Shown: positions 42,280-51,894, numbered from the stretch's first letter. The stretch: DNA of 64,000 nucleotides from an uncultured Sediminibacterium sp. (GCF_946481145.1 NZ_CAMLMJ010000001.1:124001-188000), one strand, 5' to 3'. The notes: generated from the sequence alone by a model not told the origin. Numbers and translations are program-made.

Positions 42280-42864
42280 ATGAGATTAATATTCCTGTTT
42301 ACAACCATACTCACCTTCCTTTCCGGATATTCCCAAAATAAAATTGAATTGTCAGAAGGAACCCTATTGATAAACAACAAGCCAATTAGTAACCCAGCCA
42401 ATAAAGCAATGATAGATGATGCTATTGGAGCAAAGGGAAAGTACCGGTTTCTGATAAGAACACATGAGCAAGGAAAAAAACTGGAAAACGATACCAAACA
42501 TCACATGTTGATATATAAGGAAGAAGCAGTAAGTGTTTCATTATCCGCCCCAGGATACCAGGTTGAAGAAGTACTGATTCAAATGAGCATAGAGCCCAAA
42601 CATGATTTACCGAATCGTTTAAGGAATAAGAAACATGCATTATACCAGGGGGTGGTACAAATAGGAGATGCAAAATTAACCCCTGAGCTTACTTATGATA
42701 ATATTGATAGACTGTTCAATCCAGCAGATATTATCATGAAAGGGAATAGAGTTGTTAATAAAAAAACTGTGCCCTATGCCATCATTAAACAAAATGACTG
42801 GCTGATTGAACTGATGTTTAGTTATGAAAGTAACCTCATTAAATTCATATCTGTAAAACACTGA
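42280..42864 (+). CDS. Hypothetical secreted protein
   Basis: Encodes 194 aa with signal peptide MRLIFLFTTILTFLSGYS. The mature part contains LSEGTLLINNKPISNPANKAMIDDAIGAKGKYRFL and later YDNIDRLFNPADIIMKGNRVVN, with no motif I recognise. The start is the second in-frame candidate; ATG at 42280 fits the signal peptide. Flanked by a terminator and the pdxH stop, 5 bp away, so it is an isolated gene. Function unknown. Confidence 0.6.
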   Translation: MRLIFLFTTILTFLSGYSQNKIELSEGTLLINNKPISNPANKAMIDDAIGAKGKYRFLIRTHEQGKKLENDTKHHMLIYKEEAVSVSLSAPGYQVEEVLIQMSIEPKHDLPNRLRNKKHALYQGVVQIGDAKLTPELTYDNIDRLFNPADIIMKGNRVVNKKTVPYAIIKQNDWLIELMFSYESNLIKFISVKH

Positions 42865-42869
42865 GTTTA

Positions 42870-43511
42870 TCAGGGTGCTAATCGGTTACGCAACCATTGC
42901 GTATTTTCTTTTTTATACTGAAACCGATCGTGTAACCTGCTACTTCTTCCTTGCCAAAATTCAAATGAGGTTGGAATAACCCTATATCCTCCCCAATGGT
43001 CTGGCCGCGGTATTTCATGACCTTCAAACCGCTTGGTGTATTGAGTTACATTGGTTTCAATAATTGTTCTGTTGGCAATAATTGCGCTTTGTGGCGATGA
43101 CCATGCACCAATTCTACTTCCTTCGGGTCTGGATAGGAAATATTCGTCGCTTTCCTCAGCACTAACTTTTTCAACCCTTCCTTCAATTCTTACCTGCCGC
43201 TCCAATTCCTTCCAGAAAAAAACAAGTGCAGCATGCGGATTGTCCAACAATGCTTTCCCTTTATTGCTTTCATAATTGGTAAAAAATACAAAACCATGCT
43301 TATCATACCCCTTCAATAAAACGATTCGTGCAGATGGAATGCCTTCTTTAGATGCAGTAGCCAATGTCATGGCATTTACTTCTTCTACTTCCGCAGCAAT
43401 AGCATCATTCCACCATTTATCAAACTGCTCAAATGGATCTGCCGCAACATCCGCCTCATCAAGTGAGTGTTGCTTATAATCTTTCCTGATATCTGCAATT
43501 GCGCTTTTCAT
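42870..43511 (-). CDS. pdxH: Pyridoxamine 5'-phosphate oxidase
   Basis: The 213-aa FMN enzyme converts pyridoxamine or pyridoxine phosphate to pyridoxal 5'-phosphate in the cytoplasm. Signature blocks: [66 protein letters not shown] and the C-terminal [15 protein letters not shown] plus WLRNRLAP. Length is standard. Convergent with the upstream hypothetical gene. Confidence 0.96.
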   Translation of the reverse strand: MKSAIADIRKDYKQHSLDEADVAADPFEQFDKWWNDAIAAEVEEVNAMTLATASKEGIPSARIVLLKGYDKHGFVFFTNYESNKGKALLDNPHAALVFFWKELERQVRIEGRVEKVSAEESDEYFLSRPEGSRIGAWSSPQSAIIANRTIIETNVTQYTKRFEGHEIPRPDHWGGYRVIPTSFEFWQGRSSRLHDRFQYKKENTQWLRNRLAP

Positions 43512-43978
43512 AATATTATGTTTCTACTGCAAAAATACGACAGGATGGGGAGAAAGATGCTAGCCATTAGCTATTGTTGTACAGGGAGATTGGCTTCAAG
43601 CTGCAAGCTACAAGCCTTGACGGTCGCTTGCGAATTAGAAAATTTAAAGTCAGTTGCTTAAAGAAATATGTGATTGCTGTAAATGCACTATCTCCCATTA
43701 ATAGAACACAGATCTTCATGATTTTCAAGATCTATCATGATAAATCCTGAAAATCATGAAGATCTGTGTTCCATCATACGCGACACCTACAGCTCGCAGT
43801 TTAATTTCTCGGGACAGCAATGGCTACTACCTGCTAGTAATTATTCTTAAATAGTTGATTTCTATGTTAGTGAAAATATACTATCAAGAATCACCTGCTT
43901 TTCCAAAAAAGAAAAGGGTATTTACCAAGTTTTGGTAAATACCCCAATCGCTAGCAGCCAGAAGCTAGCGGCTAGCAG
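43512..43978. other. 467-bp gene-free spacer holding a composite repeat element
   Basis: No credible gene. The space contains family-B heptads (GGCTTCA, AGCTGCA, AGCTACA, AGCCTTG at 43592-43619; further units upstream), hairpin E2 (43704-43731 with 43744-43771), an end TTTCTCGGGACAGCAATGG resembling the inverted family-B boundary, and a family-B array abutting the RND stop. Confidence 0.75.
43556..43835. repeat. Composite intergenic element with hairpin E2
   Basis: From left to right: TATTGTTGTACAGGGAGATTGG boundary, family-B heptads, then a 28-bp stem with one mismatch (arms 43704-43731 and 43744-43771, 12-nt loop with TATCATGATA), and a boundary with TCGGGACAGCAATGG. The hairpin shares its flank CGTATGATGGAACAC with copy E1, but inverted. 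Two base pairs in the stem differ from E1 with both partners changed. Confidence 0.75.
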
Positions 43979-43984
43979 CTAATC
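43950..43984. repeat. Family-B heptad array at the RND gene stop
   Basis: Units GCTAGCA, GCCAGAA, GCTAGCG, GCTAGCA, GCTAATC. The TAG stop codon of the RND permease (43979-43981, minus strand) is inside the array, at its edge. Confidence 0.75.
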
Positions 43985-46900
43985 TGCTATATCAATCTTC
44001 TTAGCCTCATGCTTACCCGAGATAAACGTGTAAACGGCCGGAATTACGAAGAGGGTTAATACAAGGGAGAACATGATTCCACCCACAATAACAATACCCA
44101 GTGGCATTCGGCTGGTAGCGGCTGCACCTATACTCATTGCAATAGGTAGTGCCCCTAAGGCTGTTGCCAAACTTGTCATCAGGATAGGACGCAAACGTTG
44201 AGCCGATGCTTCAATTACCGCCTCCCGTTTCTTTAATCCAAACTCTCTTTTCTGGTTGGCAAACTCCACGATCAAAATACCGTTTTTGGTTACCAGCCCT
44301 ATCAACATAATCATACCAATTTGAGAGAAAATATTCAGTGTCTGATCAAACAACCATAAACTGAGCAAAGCACCTGCTAATGCTAATGGAACCGTTAACA
44401 TGATCGTGAAAGGATCTTTGAAGCTTTCAAACTGTGCAGCAAGTACAAGATATATGAGCACCAATGCCAGTCCGAATGCAAAGGAAGTATTTGAAGAACT
44501 CTCGGCATAATCGCGGGAAGCACCACCTAGTGCTGTTTGAAAACTTTCATCCAGCAACTTATCACCGATTGCCTGCATTGCTTTTACACCGTCACCAATT
44601 GTTTTACCCTCGGCCAGTGATGCTGAAATTGTTGCGGCTTTAAATCTGTTGTAATGATAGAGGGTTGGTGGATTTGAATTCTCTTCCAGCTTAACCACAG
44701 AAGTAAGTGGTATATTTTCTCCGCGGTTATTTCTAACATATAAATTTGAAATATCACCCGGCTCCTGTCTGTCTTTTAGCTCCACCTGAGAAATTACCTG
44801 GTATTGTTTACCATTCATGATAAAATAAGCAAGCCTTCTTCCACTGAATGCACTCGATACTACATCCGCCACATCGGAAATGGAAAGTCCAAGGTCCTTT
44901 GCTTTAATCCGGTCGATGGTGAGCTGTAATTCAGGTTTATTGAATTTCAGGTTTACATCAACGTTGGCAAATGTTTTATCTTTTTTGGCTTCATCCAAAA
45001 ACTTCGGGATTACTTCTTTGATCTTCTCAAAATCAAGGTTCTGCAAAATAAACTGAACAGGTAATGACCCGCGTGAGCCTAATCCAACAGATATTGTCTG
45101 TTCCTCCACTGGAAAAATTCTGGCATTATTGAATTGAGGAAGTTTTTTACTGATGGCTTTTACAATATCACTCTGGCTTCTTTTTCTCTTATCTGGATCA
45201 ACAAAAGAAATCCGTGCAGTACCACTGTTGATACCCCCATTACCAAAACCAGGAACAGCAGCAAAAACAAAACTTTTCTCGGGTATAGAATCAGAAAGAT
45301 AATCAATCAGCTTATTCCCTACATCTACCATATAACTATAACTGGCGCCTTCCGGACCCGACATTTGGAATCGTATACTGCTCCTATCTTCCAAGGGAGC
45401 CAATTCACTTTGGAGATTAGAACCTATCACATAAATTCCTCCCAAACAAACAAAAACAATTACCCATGCCATCCATCGAACCTTAAGGAATGCGGTAAGC
45501 ATTCTTTTATACCCATTTTCCATGCCACGGAAAAAGGGTTCGGTTTTTTCATAAAACTTACCATGACCAGCATCTTTCTTATTCAGGTAAACATTCAGTA
45601 CGGGTGTAATGGTTAAGGACACGAACGCAGATACCAATACCGCTGCAGCTACAGTAATACCAAATTCACGGAACAGGCTTCCTACAAAGCCTTCCAGGAA
45701 TATTACCGGCAAGAATACCACAGCCAGCGTTATGGATGTTGAGATTACCGCAAAGAAAATTTCCTTACTGCCTTCCAATGCTGCCTTACGAATCGGTAAG
45801 CCGCTTTCAAGTTTTCGGAATATATTCTCGGTTACTACAATACCATCATCCACCACCAGACCCGTTGCAAGCACAATACCCAACAGTGTTAATACATTCA
45901 CAGAAAAGCCTGCGATATACATGATGAAAAAAGTAGCCACCAGTGAAATTGGAATATCGATAAGCGGGCGTATAGCTATCAGCCAGTTTCTAAAGAAGAA
46001 AAAGATTACCAATACTACAAGGCTGAAAGAAATCAACAATGTTTCTTCTACTTCTTTAATTGACCGGCGTACATTTTTTGTCTGGTCAATCAAAGTCGTT
46101 AATTCAAAATCTCCTTTCTGGCTTTTCTGAATATCTGCTATACGTTTATAAAACTCATCAGCAATCTTAATATAGTTTGCCCCTGGTTGTGGAATAATGG
46201 CTAGTCCAACAGCATTTACCCCATTTAATCGCCAACTGAATTCTTCTGATTCGGGGCCTATTTCAACTTTTGCCAGATCACTCAAACGAATAATTCCTCT
46301 TGCATCTTCAAAAATAATCAGGTCGCGAAAATCTTTTTCTGATTGAAGTCTACCGAGCGCCCTTATGGTCATCTCTGTATTCTCTCCATAAATTTTTCCG
46401 GATGGAATTTCTACGTTTTCTCTGTTTAATGCATTGCGAATGTCTGCAAACGAAATATTATAGGCATTCAGTTTATCAGGATCTATCCATATTCTCATTG
46501 CCGGACGTTTCTGTCCGAATATATTTACCGCACTTACTTCCGGAATAGTTTGTAATCTTTCCACCAGTACATTCTCTGCATAATCGCTTAGTTCTAATAA
46601 ACCTTTTGTACGACTTTGCACGGCCATTAAAACGATAAAATCGCTGTTGGCATCTGCTTTACTTACCACTGGTGGCGCATCAATATCTTGTGGCAGGTTA
46701 CGGGCGGCCTGACTCACTTTATCCCTCACATCATTGGCTGCAGCTTCGAGGTCCTCTGTAATATTGAATTCTACCGTGATATTACTCGATCCATTAGAAC
46801 TTGAAGAAGTAATGGTTCGGATACCCGGAATACCATTGATTGATTTTTCCAATGGCTCGGTAATCTGGCTCTCAACAATATCTGAATTGGCCCCGGCATA

Positions 46901-47050
46901 AGCAGTACGTACGTTTACAATGGGAGGATCAATTGCAGGATATTCACGTACCGATAAGAAAGTATAACCAACCACACCAAACAACACGATGAGGATATTC
47001 ATCACCGTTGCCAGAATGGGGCGCTTTAAGGATAGTTCTGAAATATTCAT
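43979..47050 (-). CDS. RND-family efflux transporter, inner-membrane pump (AcrB-like)
   Basis: Encodes 1023 aa with the RND layout: TM1 at residues 10-30 (ILATVMNILIVLFGVVGYTFLSVREYPA), a large porter domain, TM2-6, a second porter domain and TM8-12. The charged helix ATGLVVDDGIVVTENIF carries the two Asp expected in the proton relay. It is downstream of its adaptor gene by 50 bp, so they form a pump unit. No outer-membrane factor gene is adjacent. Substrates unknown. Confidence 0.93.
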   Translation of the reverse strand: MNISELSLKRPILATVMNILIVLFGVVGYTFLSVREYPAIDPPIVNVRTAYAGANSDIVESQITEPLEKSINGIPGIRTITSSSSNGSSNITVEFNITEDLEAAANDVRDKVSQAARNLPQDIDAPPVVSKADANSDFIVLMAVQSRTKGLLELSDYAENVLVERLQTIPEVSAVNIFGQKRPAMRIWIDPDKLNAYNISFADIRNALNRENVEIPSGKIYGENTEMTIRALGRLQSEKDFRDLIIFEDARGIIRLSDLAKVEIGPESEEFSWRLNGVNAVGLAIIPQPGANYIKIADEFYKRIADIQKSQKGDFELTTLIDQTKNVRRSIKEVEETLLISFSLVVLVIFFFFRNWLIAIRPLIDIPISLVATFFIMYIAGFSVNVLTLLGIVLATGLVVDDGIVVTENIFRKLESGLPIRKAALEGSKEIFFAVISTSITLAVVFLPVIFLEGFVGSLFREFGITVAAAVLVSAFVSLTITPVLNVYLNKKDAGHGKFYEKTEPFFRGMENGYKRMLTAFLKVRWMAWVIVFVCLGGIYVIGSNLQSELAPLEDRSSIRFQMSGPEGASYSYMVDVGNKLIDYLSDSIPEKSFVFAAVPGFGNGGINSGTARISFVDPDKRKRSQSDIVKAISKKLPQFNNARIFPVEEQTISVGLGSRGSLPVQFILQNLDFEKIKEVIPKFLDEAKKDKTFANVDVNLKFNKPELQLTIDRIKAKDLGLSISDVADVVSSAFSGRRLAYFIMNGKQYQVISQVELKDRQEPGDISNLYVRNNRGENIPLTSVVKLEENSNPPTLYHYNRFKAATISASLAEGKTIGDGVKAMQAIGDKLLDESFQTALGGASRDYAESSSNTSFAFGLALVLIYLVLAAQFESFKDPFTIMLTVPLALAGALLSLWLFDQTLNIFSQIGMIMLIGLVTKNGILIVEFANQKREFGLKKREAVIEASAQRLRPILMTSLATALGALPIAMSIGAAATSRMPLGIVIVGGIMFSLVLTLFVIPAVYTFISGKHEAKKIDIAD

Positions 47051-47100
47051 GGTTTAGCCACGTTAATGAGTGAAAGAAAAGATGTTTGCTGCATCAACCA

Positions 47101-48159
47101 CTATGGTTGATTACCCGCAAACTCTTCAATCTGTTTTACACTCCTTACTTTTAATGATGAATTAGGGCGAACAAATAGTACACCAGATACCGCAATACTA
47201 TCACCTACCTGTAATCCACTTAACACTTCTGCCAGTCCATTTACACGTAAGCCAGTTACAATATCTGTAAGTTTTCCTTTGCCATTTTTTACAACCACCA
47301 CTTTTTTGGCTTTAGCATCTGGAATAATTGCATTTGTTGGAACCAGGATACTGTTGTTTTGTCCACCGGTTTCCAATAAAACTTTTACGAATCCACCAGG
47401 ATTAATATTTGCTCCATCAAGCTGTGCCCTTACTTTAAGGTTCCGTGTGGTAGCATCTATTTGAGGTTCTGTTGCAATAATCACTGCTTTCTTTAATACA
47501 TCTTTTCCAGTAGTTTTTATGTTGACAGTTTTGCCTTTTCCTATCAGGTCTGTATAAGCTTCGGGAATGGTAAAGTCAATTTTTACCCGATCGGTTTGCT
47601 GTAGTGTAGCCAGAACAGTGGCAGGTGTTACATAGGTACCCGGACTTACCATTCGCAAACCCAGTACGCCGGTAAACGGCGCCTTCAAAACGGTTTTATC
47701 AATTTGTGCCTTGAGGATATCCAGGTCAGCTTTGAATGTATTTACCTGATTGAGCACTGCATCGTAATCAGCCTGGTTAATACCGCCGATAGATAATAGT
47801 TTGCGAAGACGTTCTTCATTTTTTTGTGCAAGCTCTAACTGAACTTTTACTTTTTGGGTACTGGCTTGTAAGTCTGCGTCGTTTATGCGAGCCAAAACAG
47901 TTCCCTCCGTAACCTTTGCCCCTTCCGGAATATTGAGGTAGGTTAACCTACCGCTAACTTCAGGCTGAAGATTGGTTGATTCATTGGCTACTACTGAACC
48001 ATTCACTTCCACAATATTTGAAATATTGTTTTTACCTGCAATGATAACATCTACTATGACAGATTGGGGACCGCTATTCTGTTGACGAGGTTCTTCTTTT
48101 TTGCTTTTGCAGGATATCACAAAAAATCCGGCAAGCAGCAAAGGATACATTCTTTTCAA
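47101..48159 (-). CDS. RND efflux periplasmic adaptor (membrane fusion protein)
   Basis: Encodes 352 aa, a lipoprotein by signal (MKRMYPLLLAGFFVISC). HlyD/AcrA-type domain order: a lipoyl-half RLTYLNIPEGAKVTEGTVLARIND, a helical hairpin about residues 100-145, the second lipoyl half LKAPFTGVLGLRMVSPGTYV, then a beta-barrel (VKIDFTIPEAYTDLIGKGK) and a C-terminal membrane-proximal domain. Expected to link the pump to an unlinked outer-membrane channel. Confidence 0.93.
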   Translation of the reverse strand: MKRMYPLLLAGFFVISCKSKKEEPRQQNSGPQSVIVDVIIAGKNNISNIVEVNGSVVANESTNLQPEVSGRLTYLNIPEGAKVTEGTVLARINDADLQASTQKVKVQLELAQKNEERLRKLLSIGGINQADYDAVLNQVNTFKADLDILKAQIDKTVLKAPFTGVLGLRMVSPGTYVTPATVLATLQQTDRVKIDFTIPEAYTDLIGKGKTVNIKTTGKDVLKKAVIIATEPQIDATTRNLKVRAQLDGANINPGGFVKVLLETGGQNNSILVPTNAIIPDAKAKKVVVVKNGKGKLTDIVTGLRVNGLAEVLSGLQVGDSIAVSGVLFVRPNSSLKVRSVKQIEEFAGNQP

Positions 48160-48238
48160 GGCATAAGATTTAAAGCGGTTAAAGATAAAACTAATTGGAC
48201 TCTGTTGTTGCTTCCTGGGATGAATGGATGGGAAGAAA

Positions 48239-48294
48239 TTAGAAGCTGTAAGCCATAAGCCTCAGGTTGCAAGCATTAGCCATTGGCAAGAATC
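48239..48294. repeat. Family-B heptad array between adaptor and hypothetical genes
   Basis: Reads AATTAGA, AGCTGTA, AGCCATA, AGCCTCA, GGTTGCA, AGCATTA, GCCATTG, GCAAGAA in one register. Unlike most other copies it is in the 5' region of the adaptor gene. Confidence 0.65.
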
Positions 48295-48352
48295 ATTTGC
48301 AATAATACACAACATCATATCATTACGTTATCTGCCGATATGGATTCGACTT

Positions 48353-49309
48353 TCACCGAATTTTGCGTCTGATGACCCAATCAGACTGCTGGTACTGGTA
48401 AAGAGCAAGATTATATTTCAGTTGTTGTTCTCCGAATTTCAGATTGAGGTGAACACCGGCACCTTTTTCCTTTCCTTCACTTTTACATCGAATGGTGATA
48501 TGGTTCCATTCTTCCTGTCCCAGGTTAATCCTGAAATGATATGGCTTTTTGCCGGGTACTATATCATCTTCAATAAGCTTACCATTTAACCAGATACTCA
48601 AAGTATCCTGATCTGTCAATCCATTCTCTACCAGGTTACCATACACGGCAATTTCTTCGGTTACAAGGGTATCTAAAATGGGGTTCGGTTTATAATGTAA
48701 TCCAGGTGATAATTTAGATTCATCCGTTTGGGCATTTTTCTTCAGAAATTTATGCCACAATTCTGGATTTATACCAAGGAACTCTTCGGATGCAGAAAAG
48801 TAAAAAGTGCCATACCTTTTTCTGCCAAAAGGATCTTCCCAAATCCCATAAAAAATATATCCGGAATCGGTTTGTTTAAAATTGCCACGCAAATCAAAGA
48901 GATCTGCTTTTCGTATGGTTTCATTTACCAGGACCGATTTAGCTTGCAAGTGGTATTTATAATATTCTTTGGGAGTGGGACGAACATAAAACTCATACAT
49001 CGTTATCAGACAGTTGTCCTCACTATAAGAAGTAAGCTGCGCAAGCATCCGTTCGTCTAGCTGAACAATCTCGAGCTTGGCCTTGGTTTCAAATTCAGGA
49101 TTCCCGTTAATGTACTGCCGTCCAGACCGGGTACTTTCGTTTAATACTTTTCCGTTTCTTAAAGTATTATTGATTGAGGGCAAAAAAGTTTGAGTAGCAC
49201 TGAACCCATTTTGACCGAATATAACAACCCCTCTCCAAACGCCTGTTCTATCTTGCGTTACACCTTTTAATGCAATTAGCATGATTGCAGAGAGAAAAAG
49301 TTGTTTCAT
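48353..49309 (-). CDS. Hypothetical secreted protein
   Basis: Encodes 318 aa with signal peptide MKQLFLSAIMLIALKGVT. Two beta-rich halves are visible, the first around TGVWRGVVIFGQNGFSATQTFLP and the second, after residue 200, around HYKPNPILDTLVTEEIAVYGNLVENG and DTLSIWLNGKLIEDDIVPGKK. This resembles a binding or sandwich fold but no family is recognised. It is 21 bp downstream of the carboxypeptidase-regulatory-like gene, suggesting an operon. Confidence 0.55.
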   Translation of the reverse strand: MKQLFLSAIMLIALKGVTQDRTGVWRGVVIFGQNGFSATQTFLPSINNTLRNGKVLNESTRSGRQYINGNPEFETKAKLEIVQLDERMLAQLTSYSEDNCLITMYEFYVRPTPKEYYKYHLQAKSVLVNETIRKADLFDLRGNFKQTDSGYIFYGIWEDPFGRKRYGTFYFSASEEFLGINPELWHKFLKKNAQTDESKLSPGLHYKPNPILDTLVTEEIAVYGNLVENGLTDQDTLSIWLNGKLIEDDIVPGKKPYHFRINLGQEEWNHITIRCKSEGKEKGAGVHLNLKFGEQQLKYNLALYQYQQSDWVIRRKIR

Positions 49310-49330
49310 ATTTATAGCTTAATAAAAAGG

Positions 49331-50110
49331 CTATTCATCTCTCCTTCGCAAAGCACCTCTCCAGTTATACCTTAATGATTTATACTGCTCATAACATTTT
49401 CCAATATAATAACCCAATTCCAGATCATTCATCTGGGTTAGTAATTCATAATCCGGGCGATACCTTTTCATAAAACTATCAATTTCCGGAGGATTCAGGA
49501 AGGTTATTTCCCGCACGAATTTTTTACTAAAACGCCTGTCTATATACTTAGACTGTTCCTGTTCCAATAGCCTATTCTGCAAAAATTCCATATTGCGGTT
49601 TCGGCGGGTACGGAACATATTGATCAGCTCTACTAGATCAAAACCAACCGTTAACCCTCCTGGATTATAATTGGGATTATTACTCAGGCGTAAAGTGGGT
49701 TTCTTAAAATCAAAAGCTTTGGCATAATCGCGCCGGTTCTGGATTGAATCGAGTTTATAATAATTATTACGCACTTTAACTTCAGGTAATTCATTGGCAC
49801 GTACATGAATCATTACATTGAAGTTATCCGTATTGACGATTGTATCAACTGGATATTTCATGGTTGATTTACCAATCAAAGAAAACCATATAGAGTCAGT
49901 TGTAGGAACAACAATGAGATAGTGACCCATTGAATCAGTAATTGTTCCGCGCCCTGAAGTACTCAATACAGCTACTGCTTCGAGTGGCCTTCTGGCACTT
50001 AAGTCATAAACATTACCCGATATAGTGATAAACTGCGCATATAGTTGACGGCTACTAAAAACCATGCATGCAGTAAAACAAAAGAGTAGAATTAGTAGCT
50101 TTTTCTTCAA
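49331..50110 (-). CDS. Carboxypeptidase-regulatory-like secreted protein
   Basis: From the TTG at 50110 the protein is 259 aa with a signal peptide (LKKKLLILLFCFTACMVF). The domain after it reads ITISGNVYDLSARRPLEAVAVLSTSGRGTITDSMGHYLIVV, the CarboxypepD_reg-like fold common in Bacteroidota outer-membrane receptors; a basic tail follows (KFVREITFLN to the end). A longer frame from an ATG at 50221 begins in the repeat and lacks a signal at the N-terminus, so I prefer the TTG start. The partner is unknown. Confidence 0.65.
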   Translation of the reverse strand: MKKKLLILLFCFTACMVFSSRQLYAQFITISGNVYDLSARRPLEAVAVLSTSGRGTITDSMGHYLIVVPTTDSIWFSLIGKSTMKYPVDTIVNTDNFNVMIHVRANELPEVKVRNNYYKLDSIQNRRDYAKAFDFKKPTLRLSNNPNYNPGGLTVGFDLVELINMFRTRRNRNMEFLQNRLLEQEQSKYIDRRFSKKFVREITFLNPPEIDSFMKRYRPDYELLTQMNDLELGYYIGKCYEQYKSLRYNWRGALRRRDE

Positions 50111-50201
50111 ACCCAACAATTGAACTGTAATATTAAAACAGGAATGGCAGATTGCCACAAATTGAGCAGGAATTAACGAGGTTTTTGCAGGTATGGGGGA
50201 G

Positions 50202-50275
50202 GACCATAGTCGATAGTCCATGGACCATAGAAGGAAGTTTTTCTATGGACTATCGACCATGGTCCATGGACTATC
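50202..50275. repeat. Heptad-array hairpin, family A (copy A5)
   Basis: The left array is GACCATA, GTCGATA, GTCCATG, GACCATA (50202-50229). The right array is TTCTATG, GACTATC, GACCATG, GTCCATG, GACTATC (50241-50275). Two mutually exclusive stems are possible: 50212-50228 with 50259-50275 (17 bp perfect), or 50204-50223 with 50244-50263 (18 of 20). It ends just before the esterase stop. Confidence 0.85.
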
Positions 50276-50276
50276 T

Positions 50277-51008
50277 TCAAAACTTCACATCAATAATATA
50301 AGGCAACATCGTGCGCCAGGTAGGCCAGTCGTGGTTGATGTCGGCTCCCCAAACATCAAGATCGTACCAGATACCTTTATTGTAGAGAATGCCTGCAAAT
50401 CTTTTTGAAGCATTGGGATCTTCATAGGAACCGCTGCCGGTATAGATATGTATATGATGGCTGGCTTTTATTTTTTCGAGGTACCAGGGATCATTTAGTG
50501 TGGGAAGATAATGTTCTGGACTATTATAAAACACCTGTTCATCCCAAAAACCCTTTGTATATTCTGTAAGATCATATACACCACTCATGCTAATAGCACC
50601 ATTGATAATATCTGGTCTTTTTAGAAAAAGATTCATAGCGTGCAAAGCACCAAAAGATGCTCCACAGGTATAAACCATGGTTTCATTACTTGTATTGGTT
50701 CTGATAAAAGGAACTACTTCATTAAAAACATATTCATTAAACTGGTTATGTCGAATGGCTTTATGTGATGGTTCCATTTCATTATTCATCCAGCTTTCCT
50801 TATTCATGCTGTCTATGCTGAATACACGTAGTTTACCGCTATTGATATAAGGAGCCAGCGCATCAATCAGTTGGAAACGTTCGTATTCAAGATAATCAGC
50901 GGCTGCAGTAGGTATAAGTAAAAGCGCAAATCCATAATGTCCATAAGATGCAATTGGCATTTCTTTGCCCAGAGCCGGGCTGTACCACGACGAAAGATGT
51001 CTTTCCAT
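50277..51008 (-). CDS. Alpha/beta-fold esterase (esterase D/Fes-like family)
   Basis: Encodes 243 aa without signal peptide. The nucleophile elbow is TCGASFGALHAM (Ser at position 3 of ASFGA); Asp and His are probably in GSYEDPNASKRF and DINHDWPTW. HNQFNEYVFNEVVPFIRTN is typical of the PF00756-type esterase family. Substrate unknown. It follows parA by 47 bp and could share its transcript. Confidence 0.8.
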   Translation of the reverse strand: MERHLSSWYSPALGKEMPIASYGHYGFALLLIPTAAADYLEYERFQLIDALAPYINSGKLRVFSIDSMNKESWMNNEMEPSHKAIRHNQFNEYVFNEVVPFIRTNTSNETMVYTCGASFGALHAMNLFLKRPDIINGAISMSGVYDLTEYTKGFWDEQVFYNSPEHYLPTLNDPWYLEKIKASHHIHIYTGSGSYEDPNASKRFAGILYNKGIWYDLDVWGADINHDWPTWRTMLPYIIDVKF

Positions 51009-51055
51009 ATACCAGGGTTAATTTAGTAGATAAGGGTATTAAATACCATCAATCG

Positions 51056-51799
51056 TTATTCAATACAGGTTTTCCTTATTTCTTTCCATAAATCGCGATA
51101 ACATTGAGCCGCATAACTACTGGCCGCAAATGTTTCCAGTGGCGCAGCATGTACGCCCATTTTTTCTACATCGCTCAGGTATGGTATATAGCTTTTCAGG
51201 AAAAATTTGTCTTTATAAAATTCATTCATCACTTCATGATGCAGGTTTTTCCGGTGGTCAACCATGCTGAAAAAGCATTTGATCTTACCACGTTCAAGGT
51301 CGTTTTCTTTGAAATAATTATCTACTGTTTCATATGACCTGATCGACAAAGTAGTCGGAATATTAGGCATCAGCACCCAATCAGCCGCTACAAATATTGC
51401 ATCATGTAATACGGAAATGCCTGGTGGACTATCCAATATCACAATCGCATACTCTTTTTTTAGTGGGGCAAGAAGGGATTGAACTTTTCTGCGCGACTGC
51501 TTCATTTCATTCAATAAAATGTCTGCATGTCTTGCAGAGATATCTGCAGGAATGATATCGAGGTTTTCATATGCAGTGGGCTGAATGGCATCTGCCAGTT
51601 CCATCTCACTGTTGAGCAGTTTTTTCGACTCGTTTTTTACCGTTGCACTGGCACCCAGATAAAAGGAAGATGAACCCTGTGGATCAAGATCCCATACCAA
51701 TGTCTTATATCCTTCTTTGGCAAATAAATATGCCAGATTGATGGAAGCAGCCGTTTTGCCTACCCCACCTTTCAGGTTGTAGATTGCTAATGTGACCAT
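51056..51799 (-). CDS. ParA/MinD-family ATPase, orphan
   Basis: Encodes 247 aa with a deviant Walker A motif KGGVGKT (residues 9-15) and the switch region VILDSPPGISVLHDAIF. Such ATPases position DNA or protein cargos on the nucleoid or membrane. No parB, parS, replication origin or gliding-partner gene is alongside, so its cargo cannot be named. Length is standard for small ParA. Confidence 0.85.
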   Translation of the reverse strand: MVTLAIYNLKGGVGKTAASINLAYLFAKEGYKTLVWDLDPQGSSSFYLGASATVKNESKKLLNSEMELADAIQPTAYENLDIIPADISARHADILLNEMKQSRRKVQSLLAPLKKEYAIVILDSPPGISVLHDAIFVAADWVLMPNIPTTLSIRSYETVDNYFKENDLERGKIKCFFSMVDHRKNLHHEVMNEFYKDKFFLKSYIPYLSDVEKMGVHAAPLETFAASSYAAQCYRDLWKEIRKTCIE

Positions 51800-51894
51800 C
51801 CTCTAATATACGTTTTTTTACAAATTAGGCCGGTAAAATGCCACGAATAGTAGGTTTTGGGCTTGCAAATGCACCAAATAAGCCGTGTGGTATA

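Noticed and set aside
43512..43978. Small RNA or tRNA gene in the pdxH-RND spacer
   Set aside because: No cloverleaf or CCA-type end was seen; the space is accounted for by repeats.
45609..46130. 173-codon plus-strand frame opposite the RND pump
   Set aside because: Low-complexity Asn/Thr-rich shadow of the RND gene.
49331..50221. Use of ATG at 50221 as the start of the carboxypeptidase-regulatory-like gene
   Set aside because: The first residues would be encoded by the repeat and the signal peptide would lie 38 residues inside the protein.
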